64,000 nt of DNA from Mustela lutreola (Eukaryota; Chordata; Mammalia; Carnivora; Mustelidae), in contig NC_081305.1 of NCBI RefSeq assembly GCF_030435805.1, positions 56,888,001 through 56,952,000 of the forward strand, in the 5' to 3' direction. The notes under the pieces are model-generated. The model was not told the DNA's origin. It ran no database searches and worked only from the letters and a program-made list of their open reading frames with translations. Position 1 is the stretch's first letter, and each line of letters begins with the position of its first letter. The translations under genes were made by a program, and so were the position numbers. Shown here piece by piece: positions 1-10,400 of the stretch.

Positions 1-100
1 CTAGTCTTGCAATGACTTGTACATTGTTAGGTTTTTTTTGTACGTGTCGACTTGTAAATCTTATTAAATTGGGTTCTTGAGCAGCTGTCTCCTGGCTTCC
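1..100 (+). other. Possible 3' end of an upstream gene (ZNF541 by synteny)
   Basis: A T-rich stretch ends in an ATTAAA hexamer at 63-68, followed by a TG/T-rich stretch, the arrangement seen at a polyadenylation site. In human 19q13.3 the gene 5' of NAPA in the same orientation is ZNF541, so its 3' UTR end is expected near here. No coding sequence is visible, so the assignment rests on synteny only. Alternatively this is plain intergenic DNA with a chance hexamer. Confidence 0.25.
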
Positions 101-1480
101 CTGGCCTGTTGATCCGACAAAGGCGTTTGAGCCCCTGCTACTCGCTGGAGCCACGGAGATGAGTCAGGGGAACCCCGATCCCGAAGGAGAGAAGCCAGGG
201 GCCCCATGTGCTCAGCCAGAATTTAGCAAGTGCCCACCGTAGAGTGTAAGCCCCAGGGAGCCCAATCTGTGCAGTGGGGCTACAGGGATGCAGGAGAAAC
301 AGAGCCCCTCTCCTTGCAGAGCTTCTTCCTTCGTCAGAGTGGGAGACTCGCGGTGATAAAGGAATGGAAAGGGGATATGGGATGTGGAGGGACATGCAGG
401 CTCTGGTGCAGGGATGGGTGGTGGCCCCCCTGGGGCTCAGCTGTGAGGTCAGGAGCACCCACAGGGGGCCTGCCACAGCAATCACCTCTTTCTACTCTAA
501 CACCCAGACCTCTGGAGGCTGCGGGGTAAAAGAACATGGCCCTCTCCGTCCCTTCCTCCTGTCCCTTCGGAAGAGCCAGGAGAGCTGGTAGCAGCCCCCG
601 GCAGGATGCCTCTTTTGTCCTGCTGGCTAACTGTAGCCCCTGCCCTTTATCCATGGATCCCTGACAGCTGGAAGGAAGACAGCCACGGTTTTCCCGGACA
701 CTCCGGCTGTGTCTCCAGGAACCGGTGGAACCCAGTGTTATCCCTCAAGTTTGTTACCACCAGGTCAAAACTGGAATTTGGTTTGCCAGAAAAAGAAGGG
801 GACACAGGGCTACTGGGCAGGGAGACAGTGTGTCTACCATAGGGTGACATGAAGAAAATAAAGTGGGGGGGGCCAAGTCCTAGGCCGTGTCTGGGAAGTG
901 GCAGACGGTGGCCAGCCAGGGAAGGCCACACCGAGGAGGCTGCTGGGGCCATGGTCTGGGTTCCAGGCTGTAGCACAGCTGAGCGCCCTGGCACAGGGGC
1001 GAGTGGAGGATGGTCTAAGGTCCCCCAGCTGCTTTGTGGAGCTTGTAGGAGGCAAGAGGGCAAGCATAGACAGTAGACACGGTGGTGAGAAGGTGCGATG
1101 GTGGCCTGGGCTGAAGAGAGACAGAAATTTGGGGAGTAGGGAAGCATCTTGGGGGAAGACTCCACCTTGCTGGCGGGTCCCCTCCCAGGGAGAGGTGGTC
1201 AGGGCTGACGTGGCAGCTCTGGGGTTTGGCGCCTGAGTGGATGTCAGTCAGACAGGGAAGAGCAGGGATTCCTCAGAGGACTGATTGCCTCGAGGTGCGA
1301 TTGTGTCAGAGCAGAGCGGGTGCTGCATTCAGAGGGACTGAGGGATGGGGTTAGGGGGATGCGGGCAGAGGGCGGTATCAGGAGCCATCCCAAGGGGCCA
1401 CAGTGTGGCTAAATCAATCTTAAAGCCAGGACTGGAGTGGGAGCAGAGGAGCAAGTTGAGTTTAAAGCACTGAGGACCCT
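101..1480. other. Intergenic DNA without a recognised gene
   Basis: No open frame here has the codon pattern or protein motifs of a known family. The frames present overlap on both strands in G+C-rich DNA and look like chance frames. No clear interspersed repeat was recognised, and no splice-flanked exon matching the neighbours was seen. Confidence 0.5.
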
Positions 1481-1484
1481 TGTG

Positions 1485-1655
1485 GTTAAGGGACAGGGCT
1501 CAGGCGCCGGAATTCCTTGGCGCCAGAATTTACAGCCTGACTTGTCTTTCTTTGTGACCTTGGACAAGTCACTTTCCCTGTTTTAGCCTCCGTGTTCTCA
1601 GTCTGTACAATGGGATGGAAAGTACCTGCCCCCACGTCCTGGTTCAATGAGAAGA
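1485..1655 (+). repeat. MIR SINE fragment
   Basis: This resembles the MIR core and 3' part: a stretch like TGTGACCTTGGACAAGTCAC, then a CTCAGT-CTGTACAATGGG segment. The family is an ancient tRNA-derived SINE shared by all mammals. Ends are approximate. Confidence 0.7.
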
Positions 1656-2044
1656 GGTAAACGCTTTCTGCAGGGTGCACCACAGGAACTGGGCAGCAGC
1701 TGTTAAAAGCGCCCTCCTGCTCTCACTGTTTACATCCTGCCCAGGAGGACAAGCTCAGCTGCTGGAAATGAAAGACCCTGACCTAACGGGTGGGTGATGG
1801 TCTGTTAGTTCTCTGGTGCTGCATAACAAATCGCCCTGAAATTAACAGTGTTAAACAAACTGGAGCTTTTATAATAGCCCCGCTCAGACCGACAAGGAAC
1901 CAAAAATGCCTGTGGCAATCCAGACCCCCCACCACCACCACCACCCCCGCCTGATCTGTGGTCAGAATACAGCAGCCACCGCAAGAAGGTGTTCCAAGAG
2001 AGTCTCTGAATGTCAGAGCCAAGGTTTCTTGTGAACTACTCCCC

Positions 2045-2205
2045 CTCAGCTAAACCCCACCCTCACCCCCCCCAAATAACAGCGTTGTCTGAGTCATCTG
2101 GGAGCCCTGTAAGAAAATTCGTATTCCTGAATCCTGCCACCGACTTTCACAATTGGAATTGCTCTGGATAGGGGGTAGGGCTCTGGAACTTGAATCTTTT
2201 TTAAA
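2045..2205. mobile_element. MER5A-like hAT-Charlie DNA transposon remnant
   Basis: The segment has the MER5 pattern: a GTCATCTGGGAGCCCT block, an ATTCCTGAATCCTGCC block, then a TAGGGCTCTGGAACTTGAATCT block. These are non-autonomous DNA transposon fossils common in mammals. Just upstream, 1800-1860 looks like part of another old repeat that I could not classify. Confidence 0.5.
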
Positions 2206-2298
2206 GAAGATTTCATAGTAGAATCATTTTTAGATTCTTCAGAAAGATTGTGAAAATGGTACCGAGAATTCTCATATACCTCACACCCAGGTCCCCCT

Positions 2299-2483
2299 AT
2301 TTTTTTAAAATTTATTTATGACAGAAAGAGCGAGAGAGGAAATACAAGCACAGGGGAGCTGGAGAGGGAAAAGCAGGCTCCCCACCCAGCAGGGAGCCCA
2401 ATATGGGGTTCGATCCCAGGACGCAGGGATCGTGACCTGAGCCGAAGGCAGATGCCTAACGACTGAGTCCCCCAGGTGCCCCC
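2299..2483 (-). mobile_element. CAN-SINE (tRNA-Lys derived), minus strand
   Basis: In + orientation it begins with an A/T-rich tail (TTTTAAAATTTATTTATGACAG), then a purine-rich GAGA segment, and ends with the reverse complement of the tRNA-like head (TGAGTCCCCCAGGTGCCCC). This structure is specific to carnivoran SINEC elements. It lies inside the old L1. Confidence 0.88.
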
Positions 2484-2487
2484 CCAT

Positions 2488-2685
2488 TATTTTTTAAAAG
2501 ATTTATTTATGTGAGACAGAGTGAACTTAAGCAGGGGGAGGGGCAGAGGGAGAGGGAGAGAACTCTTCATGAAGACTCCTTGCTGAGTGCAGAGCCCAAC
2601 TGGGGCTGGAACACAGAACCCTGAGATCATGACCTGAGCTGAAACCAAGAGTCAGACGCTTAACTGACTGAGCCACCCAGTCAGT
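2488..2685 (-). mobile_element. CAN-SINE, minus strand, abutting the previous one
   Basis: A T-rich tail (AAAAGATTTATTTATGTGAG) is followed by GA-rich sequence and a head ending ACTGACTGAGCCACCCAG. It sits directly against the preceding CAN-SINE, which suggests insertion into or next to that element's head. Confidence 0.85.
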
Positions 2686-3702
2686 TACAATTACAAACCA
2701 ACACTGACATGTTATTAATAACTAAAGCCCATACTTTATTCACATTTCCTTAGTCTTTACCTAACATCTTTGGTTTCAGGTTCCCACCTAGGACACCAGA
2801 TTACATACAGTGGACACGTCTCCATAGACTCCCCTTACCGATGACAGTATCTCTGACTTTCCTTATTTTTAAATAATTTGTCAGTGTTGAGACATCCTGG
2901 TGAAGTGTTTCAAAGAATGTGCCTCAGCTGGGGTTTGTCTGATGTTTGTGATTCGATGGGGAGAGGGTCGTGTCAGGAGCCATCCTTCACCGAAGTGATG
3001 TGCCACTCATGTCACAGTATTGAGAGCACATTCTATCAGTGTGATTCACCACCATCGATGGTAACCCCAGCCACCTGGCTGACCGGGTTTCTCGGGTTTC
3101 TGCGCTGGAAACAGTCCTGCCATCCCCGTCCCATACCACACTCTGGACCTCCACAAGCAGGAGTGAGGGGCCAAGCTCCACGTTCTGGAGGGAGGAGTCC
3201 ACACGAACTAGGCAGAGCTCTTCTGCATAAAATGTTTGTCGATTCTCCCCGTCTATTCGTTCGTTCGTTCATTTATACCGCGTGGGCTCAGGGACGTTTT
3301 ATACAGTGGACGACAACCCCGGACTAGTTTAATGTGTTGCTGAAATTCTTCCAGCTTTGGCCATTGGGAGCTCTTCCAGTTGGCTCCTGTGTCTCTGACA
3401 TATCCTACCACTTGTGTGTGTGTCTCTCTCACACAGACACTTCCTTTTTGGCACTACAAGATGCTCCAGGCTCATCCTGTGTAATTTCCTGCCCAAGACT
3501 CAAAGCAGCCACTTATCAAGGAGTCCTGGTTCCTTTTATTGGGGAATGGTATTAAAGATCTAGTCTCTGAGTGTCTGAATTTTTGACACGCTCTCTCCAG
3601 CCCTTTTTTTTTTTTTTTTAAATGAATGCAGGGAGCCCTCGCTCAGTTTTGTTTCCCCGTCTGGTTACTTTACTGGCCTTCCCAAACCAGTTCCAGTATC
3701 CG

Positions 3703-3716
3703 TCAGCAGAGGGCGC
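3703..3716 (+). promoter_or_regulatory. CTCF-like site upstream of the NAPA promoter
   Basis: TCAGCAGAGGGCGC matches the CTCF core consensus at 13 of 14 positions by eye, on the + strand. It lies at the left edge of the CpG island. Binding is not demonstrated. Confidence 0.5.
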
Positions 3717-3868
3717 AAGAAAAGGCAGAGCGCTTTCCTGACCGCCGACGCCTCTCCTAGTGTAGAGCCCCGCGAGAAAAGGGGCGAAGGCGGGGACTGA
3801 GCAGCGCGCTGGACACCAGTCAAAACCGGAGGAAGGCGGGGCGTATCTTCCGGCCAGGGCCGGGAGCT

Positions 3869-3878
3869 GTCACGTGAG
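3869..3878 (+). promoter_or_regulatory. E-box GTCACGTGAG in NAPA promoter
   Basis: It contains the palindrome CACGTG and matches the CLEAR motif GTCACGTGAC at 9 of 10 positions. USF1/2, MYC/MAX or TFEB/TFE3 could bind such a site. A second copy lies about 155 bp downstream. Confidence 0.5.
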
Positions 3879-4023
3879 GGTCAGTGGTCAGCTGACGGGG
3901 GCTCAAGTTCCGCGAGGAGGGACGGACCGACCCGGGGAATGCTGGTGATTGGTGAAGCAGGAGCTAGAAAAAAGCACCTCGGATAGGGTCTTGGACGGTG
4001 GGGAATACGACTGGCTTAGACGA

Positions 4024-4033
4024 GTCACGTGGG
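4024..4033 (+). promoter_or_regulatory. Second E-box GTCACGTGGG in NAPA promoter
   Basis: It has the same GTCACGTG core as the upstream copy, with CACGTG at 4026-4031. The shared flanking GT 5' of the core is the feature that TFEB-family proteins favour. Confidence 0.5.
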
Positions 4034-4347
4034 ATTTCGTGGAGCGCACCAGGAAGAGTGGAGAGTCTTACGCGGAAGTACGCGCAAGCGCGTCGCTCAT
4101 TGGCGGCCTTGAGTCACGGGGAGGTGTGCGGCTGCTGGCGGGGGTGTGGCCGGTGGGGCTCGCCCCTCCTTAGCGGTCCGCTGGTTGGCCGGCGCACGTC
4201 ACACGGTGTCGAGCTGCGGGCGGCGCGCACCGGTGCGACGTCAACGCAGCCGTCTAAGCTTCCCCGACCTGTCTACCGCGGCGGGGCCTCGGCTGAGTCC
4301 CCCGTGGGCCCGGGTCGGGCCGTTTGCTGAGTACCTTTGGGGCCGTC

Positions 4348-4445
4348 ATGGACAACTCCGGGAAAGAAGCGGAGGCGATGGCGCTGCTGGCTGAGGCGGA
4401 GCGCAAAGTGAAGAACTCGCAGTCCTTCTTCTCGGGCCTCTTTGG
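4348..4445 (+). CDS. NAPA: NAPA coding exon 1
   Basis: Encodes residues 1-32 and two bases of codon 33, including the FFSGLF membrane-contact loop. The ATG sits in GCCGTCATGG, with G at +4. The donor is GTGAGA. Confidence 0.97.
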
Positions 4446-7400
4446 GTGAGAACCGCGCGGAGGGGTCGGCTGGGACCTGCGCTGAGAGGACGAAGGAGTC
4501 AGGGCCTGAAGCGGCGGCTAGAGTCGCACGGCTCGAGCCTAGAGAACGGAGGGCATTCCGGGAGGAGGTAGTAACAGAGGCGACACAGGCTAAGGACAGC
4601 TGACACCGGCAGTGATAACACGGTTGGAGGAGAGACAGTCTGCGGTGTTGGGAGGGCCCCGGGCTGAGGGCACCCAAACCGAGGCCACACCGTCTGGGCT
4701 GAAGATGGGCCAAGGGGCTGGAGGAGAACCTGCGCGGAGCCAACACGGTCTGAGGCCCTCAAGGGGACCGGCCTGGGAGAGCAGACAGGTCAAGGAGTCT
4801 TTTGGAGTTCTAGGAGAACCTGTCTGAAGGCTGCCTGATGGGCACGGGGGCGGGGGGCGCCGGGACTGACACCTGGCCGGCGGATTGACCTTCCCAAGGC
4901 GCATCGCAGTGGGTTTCAGTGAACTCTGGATGATGGGGGTCAGGGGGGTTAGGGCTACGGTGATCCTGGGAGCGATGAGCCCAAGTCTGAGGTGTGTTGA
5001 GGCGCCTGAGAGAAAGCTGCCTGAACTGGAGAAAAGGCGTGGACTCGAGGTGCTGGAGAACATTGAGGATTTTAATGGGGGTCGTCTTACTCTGTCTGGG
5101 CCTCTATGACAAAGTACCCTAGAAGGGGTAATTTATCTCTGACAGAAATTTATTTCTGACAGTCTGGAGGCCGGAAGTCCAGGATCTGGGTGCTGGCAGA
5201 TTTCGTGTCTGATGAGAGCCCGGACAGGGAACTTGTCACTGCGCTCTCTCATTGTGGAAGGGGTGACGGAAGGGATGAGCTAGCATCCTGGAGTCTCCCA
5301 TAAAGGTGTTCGTCCCAGTCAGGAGGGCTTTGCCTCATGACCTAATCACTTCCCGAGGGCGCCCATCTCCTAATACCATCATTTTGGAGGTTGGGTTCTT
5401 GACACATGAGTCTTGAGGCGACCCATTCAGTCCAGAACAGGGCCACTCTGGGAGGGTTCTCATTGGCCTTTTAGAAAGGACTGCAGCAGCTGGTGTGGGG
5501 GAGAGCAAAGGCCGTGACGGTCATAATACTGGATTAGATTTATTAAGTTCTATGATTCTGAGTCAGACTGGGTCAGGCACTTCACCTGTGTCCTTGTGTT
5601 GCATCCTCACAACATCCCTGTGGAGATGGACAGATTTACTTGCCTTGGACCTCAGTAAGTGGGAGACCTGGGCCTGTCTGATCCCAGAGCTATCTTATTG
5701 CCACACGCATTTCTCCCCGAGGGTTGTGCCCATTTCTGGACCCTACGCTTAGGGAGGATGTTGACAGACTTTCCAGTGTCTGAGGGGGCTCTCACCCCTG
5801 TAACTCTCCCTCCTTCCCTGCCTCCCATGGCAGTTTTCTCCAAACGTTCGAGAGAGCCGGTGTATTCCTCCCAGTCCCTTCCAGCTCCAAAAGCGGTTGA
5901 GATGGTGCTGAGAGGGGAGTGGGCAAGGCGGGAGTAGAGAGCAGAGGGACTGACCAGAGCCTGTCTGAGAGCGACAGGTCAGCCCAGACACTCCTCTCGG
6001 CCAGCAGCCACTCTTGGCACCTCCTCCCCTCTGGAGCTGGGATTTCGTGTGTTCAGCATTTCACAGCTGCCTTTTCTTGTGGCTTTCGGGGACCACGGGA
6101 GGCGTTCTGGGGCTCGGCTCGTCCCTTGTGCTTTTCCCTCCTCTTTCAGAAACCTCAGCAGTACCATTCCAGACTGAGAGTCCTCTGGTCACATCAGAGT
6201 GCCAAGTGGGATAGCGCCCAACCGGGATTCAGGGCCAGCCCCATATCCTTGGATGTCAAGGCCTTCTGTGTTCTTCCCTGTTCCTGGGCTCCTGGACACT
6301 AGAGGGCTTTGGGGCACCAGCAACCCACGAGAGAGGAGGGAGGCGGTATCAGCCAGTTAGCAGATCCAGTTAGCAGATCGGAGCTCCTTGTGTCCCTTCC
6401 CTCTGGCTCCCTCCTCCTTCAGGCCCCCAGCCAGAGCACGGGCACCTGAGGTGCACCTGGGACAGGGAGCTGTGGGGAATGAGGAGGGGGCAACCCAGGC
6501 GGCTCTCTGGAAGCAAAAAGATGGAGAGTTCCTGAGTAAAGCACAGTGAAACCACCGGAAAGGGGAGGGGAAGCACGCTTTCTCCTCCTTCCCGCCCCAG
6601 GGCTTCAGATGGGTCCAGAAACTTCACCACTGTGCCCCCTCGGGAATGGTGCAAGCTCTAAATGGTGGTTGTGTTCCCTGACAACTCCACCCTCGTCCCC
6701 CATCTCCCACCAACTGAAATCCAAGACAAAAACTTCTTTTCCACTGGGATACCAGTGTTGATAGGAAGTTTCTCTGTCTGTGAATGGAAAATCATAGTAA
6801 TACCTACTTCACGGGATGGTCCTAAACAGTAACTGGGAACATGCTCTGTGGTGAGCACACAGCGCCTGGCCCTGGTGAATGTTTAAGTACTCGCTGTTAT
6901 TAATACTGTTACTGCAAGTTGGGCAGGAGGCGCCAGGGAAATCGGAATGGTAGCAGGTTGCGCAGACCAAGAGCAGGTTCCTGAAGACAGAGTGTGGACC
7001 AATCAGTTCCTGTTTAAACTGCCTATAGGCACCAGCACTCCCCAGGAGCCCTGGAGGCTGGTTTGTGTAGAGGAAGAGTGGGTGCCCAGGTCAGGTGGGT
7101 GGGCCCTTAGCCCAGCCCGGTGTAGGAACCTCAGCTTCTGGCCATGCCTTGGACAGCCTTTCTGCCTGTAGAGCCTGCCCACGGCCCGGCCTGCCTGTGT
7201 CCAGCAGGCACTGCGGTGACAGAGCTCCCTGCCAGCTGCTGGGCTCCACGGCCGAAAACTTGGGGGTCCCTCGTCCAGTCTCAGAGTGGAGTCCTTCCCT
7301 AAGGGATGCAGGGTCTGGGGTACCCCGGCTGTCATTTTGCGGTGGTCCCAGGGTTCTGCCTGTCAAGACGGAGGGGACCTTGCCACCTGGCTATACAGAA

Positions 7401-10400
7401 CTTCAGTGCTCCTGTTTGGGATGGGACAGCAGAGAGGCCAAGGTCTTTCGGAAACGTCTGTTAAGGCAAGGAAATACGTTCAGTTCCTGGGCCACAGTGA
7501 AGTCATCTTGTCGGGGTGCAGATGCATCCATAGCAGAGCTAGAGGAGTACCCATCCCACTGTGCACAGGCTTGACCCCTGCCACCGAGCTTATGGTCAGG
7601 AAGGCGGTGGCCCAGAAATAAGCTTAGTCAGCAGGATGTAGGAAGGAGGGGTGGGGACGTTGGAGGCCTCGGGGCTCTGTGGAAATCAGAGTGGGTGCCC
7701 TTTGCCAACCTGGGGGGCAGAGGAGGTTAAGCTCACACTGAGATTGGAAATAGGTAAACATTTCTAGAACGTGCTCTCTCTGCCAGTGCCGATAAGAGCC
7801 AGGCTGAGCACCTGCCATGTGGCGGGCACTCTCCCAGGTACTGCCCACGAGATTGCAAGAGCCTCCAGTGGCCCCGTCAGGTACAGTGTCTCCCACCCCC
7901 ACCCCCCCACCAGGGTCACAGAAGGTTCTGTGTTTGAGTCCAGGCCTTGCTGCAGTCCCCGATTTTTTCTACCACCCCCTCATGACTCTAGAATTCCCCT
8001 TGCCAGGTGGCTGGCAGCCCTCAGAGCACTTTTCTCCTCCTTCACAGAATAGCAGCCGTTTGAGCACCTGCCCTAGCTCTGCCCTTTGTGCCAGGCTGGG
8101 CGCTTCTGTTCTCTCTGATCCCCACAGGGCCGCTTCTCAGATTGGGTTCCTTGCCTCTGTTCTACAGATAAAGCAACTGAGGCTCCGCTGTTGCTAACCC
8201 AAGGTCACGCCGCTATCACAGTGCCTGAAACTGGGCTCAGCCCAGGTCCCTTGGCCCCCAAGTCCATTCTGTTTCTGCTTGTTGCCCATTACAGACATGT
8301 CACAAGAGCAACCTGAGGTGGTTGCGGAGTGCAGCAATTAGCATGTAACTTTATCCTTTCATTGTTGCCGGGACCTGTGTGTGCACTCTGGGGGCCCAGG
8401 CCCTGCCCCGCAGGAGCTCATACCCATGGGGTAGGCGGGGGGGGGGGGGCACTGCCGAGCCCAGTAGGGGGTGGGAGCTGTGGCGGTGAAGAGCTTAGCC
8501 TCTCTGACAGCTCAGTGTTGTCAGCAGAGGAACAGGGCTGGTGGCTGCCCACTCGCTGTGCCAGGTGGTCCTTCGTGTTCTCTGCTGTTCCTTCCACTTG
8601 CAGCCCTGATGGGGGCCCCTGTGGGGGGCCTGGTTACTGCCTCTCTCCCTTGCCTAGAGGCAGCTCTGTGTGGCTCCAGCAGAGAGCAGCGTCTGCCTGT
8701 CGGGTGAGGGAGATTGGCCCAGTGTTGGCTGTTTACTCTGGAGCAGGTGGGGACCATGGTCCCCTTCTCATTTTCCAGAAGACCCTTGGACGTGGGGAAG
8801 GAAGCCTCCAGATCACTGAGTGAGAAGCAAGGCAGGACTTGATCTCCAGGCCTGGGTCCTAGTTCTGGGCCTTGCCACTTTCTGGCAGTGTGAGCATGAG
8901 CTGGCCCCCCAACTCTTCCAAGACCCAGCTTCCTCCTTGGTGGAGCAGAGGTGACAGCCAGGGCTTCGCTGTCAGGAACTCAGCACTCCTAGCAAGCAGT
9001 TCTAGTCACGTGATAGGGGTGTATAAACCGTGAGACACAGTAAGGGTGGGATGGGCCCTGGGGTCCCTTCTTGCCCATCCAGGACACTGCCTGGAGAAGC
9101 AGAGCCAATTGAGGACAAGGACAGGACCGAGGGGCGGTGGCTGTGGCCCTCTGGACACACAGGAGGCCCAGGGCTGCCCGAGGACCTGCAGTGGGAGTTA
9201 CTCCATCCGGCCTGCCCTTTGCAGCCCTTGGGAGAGTGCCGGTGGGCCGGGTGGCATGTTTCTGGGAGCCAGGAAGTGCCCAGGGGGTGGAGGAAGGAGC
9301 GAGGGAGGCTGCGGCTCTGCCCTGCAGACCCCCCTCCACCAGGCCTGGGGCCCACTGGACCGTCTGTGCATCGCTGGCACCGCACGCGCCTCTCCATATG
9401 GCAGTCGCCGGAGGTTGGTGGCTGTGCCTGGGAGCCCTGAGGCTGCTTCCTCCACCCGGGGAGGGGGCAGAAAGCAGAGCTGAGTGGGTAATTATAGACA
9501 GCCCTGCAGCAGGCCAGCCCAAACCAGTTCCCTCTATTCCCGGCGTGACTCGGAGCCCGAGCTGCGGGATAGGGAGAGCCAAGCAGAGGCAGCTCGGGGG
9601 AGGTCTGTGGGGGAGGGACTGTCAGCTGTCACTGGTGCGGCCACTGGGCTCTTCAGGAGGGGCAGGCCCAACTAGCTTTTCTGGATCTCCTGCAGGAGGC
9701 ACTGGAGGAGGGCTGGTTTCTTCCCAGAAGGGAGTTCACCGCGCTTCATGGGTGCTCCAAGAGCTACCCTGACCTGGGGGAGAAGTCCTGTAGTCAGCTA
9801 TAGCCTCATCCTGCAGGGCGGCCCCTTGGTAGAGTGCTTGCGCAGACTTCTTCCTTCTGGTCACTCTCCCTGCCAGAAACCTCCCTGTCATGTTATATAA
9901 ATAGGGCCTCACCCCTTCCCCCGGCCTCCTGTATGGGGGTTCCCCACCTGCCTCTCCGCCCTCCCTGCACCGTGGCCAGCCTGGCCCGCTGCTGTTCCTG
10001 GAACTGGCTGTGCCTGTTTCTGTCCTAGGGGCTTTGCACATGCTGTGACCGCTCTCTCGAATGGTCTTCCCTCTTTCTGTTGGTAGCTCCTTAGTCATCT
10101 TTGGGGACTGAGCTTGAACTTCCCGTCCTCACAGCAGTGGCCATGATCTGCTCGTGCATAGAGGCCCCCTCCTCCCCCAGTCCCTCCAGGGCTTACTCAG
10201 TCTGAAATCGTCTTGCTGATTTCCTGTTTACCGAGGGCCAGGTCCTTCTCCTTGGTTTACTGTTAATACCTGCGAGTGTCTGGCACATAGAGAATGCTCA
10301 GATTTGTTCCCCAGGTGAGTCAGTGGCTATGGGAAGGGCTTCTGTTTCAGGATCTGCCGGTGACCCAAGGCAAGTCATTTGTCCCCTCTGGGAATTCCAC

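Larger units (their letters stand above)
2206..3580 (+). mobile_element. Old L1 LINE 3' end, split by two CAN-SINEs
   Basis: Segments at 2206-2298 and 2690-3580 match the 3' UTR of old mammalian L1s: an AGATTGTGAAAATGGTACCG block, a TTTGTCTGATGTTT block near 2936, and CCAGCTTTGGCCATTGGGAG near 3352 leading to TTCCTTTTATTGGGGAATGG near 3531. The interruption at about 2299-2685 consists of two CAN-SINEs, so the L1 is older than both. Only untranslated 3' sequence is present. Confidence 0.75.
3690..4480 (+). promoter_or_regulatory. NAPA: NAPA CpG-island promoter
   Basis: CpG density rises sharply at about 3690 and falls after exon 1. No TATA box is evident, as is usual for a housekeeping gene. 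Visible elements are TTCCGG (ETS-type) near 3848, two CACGTG E-boxes (3871-3876 and 4026-4031), inverted CCAAT boxes (ATTGG at 3948-3952 and 4099-4103), and a GACGTCA half-CRE near 4237. The transcription start cannot be placed exactly; somewhere in 4150-4330 is likely. Confidence 0.8.
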
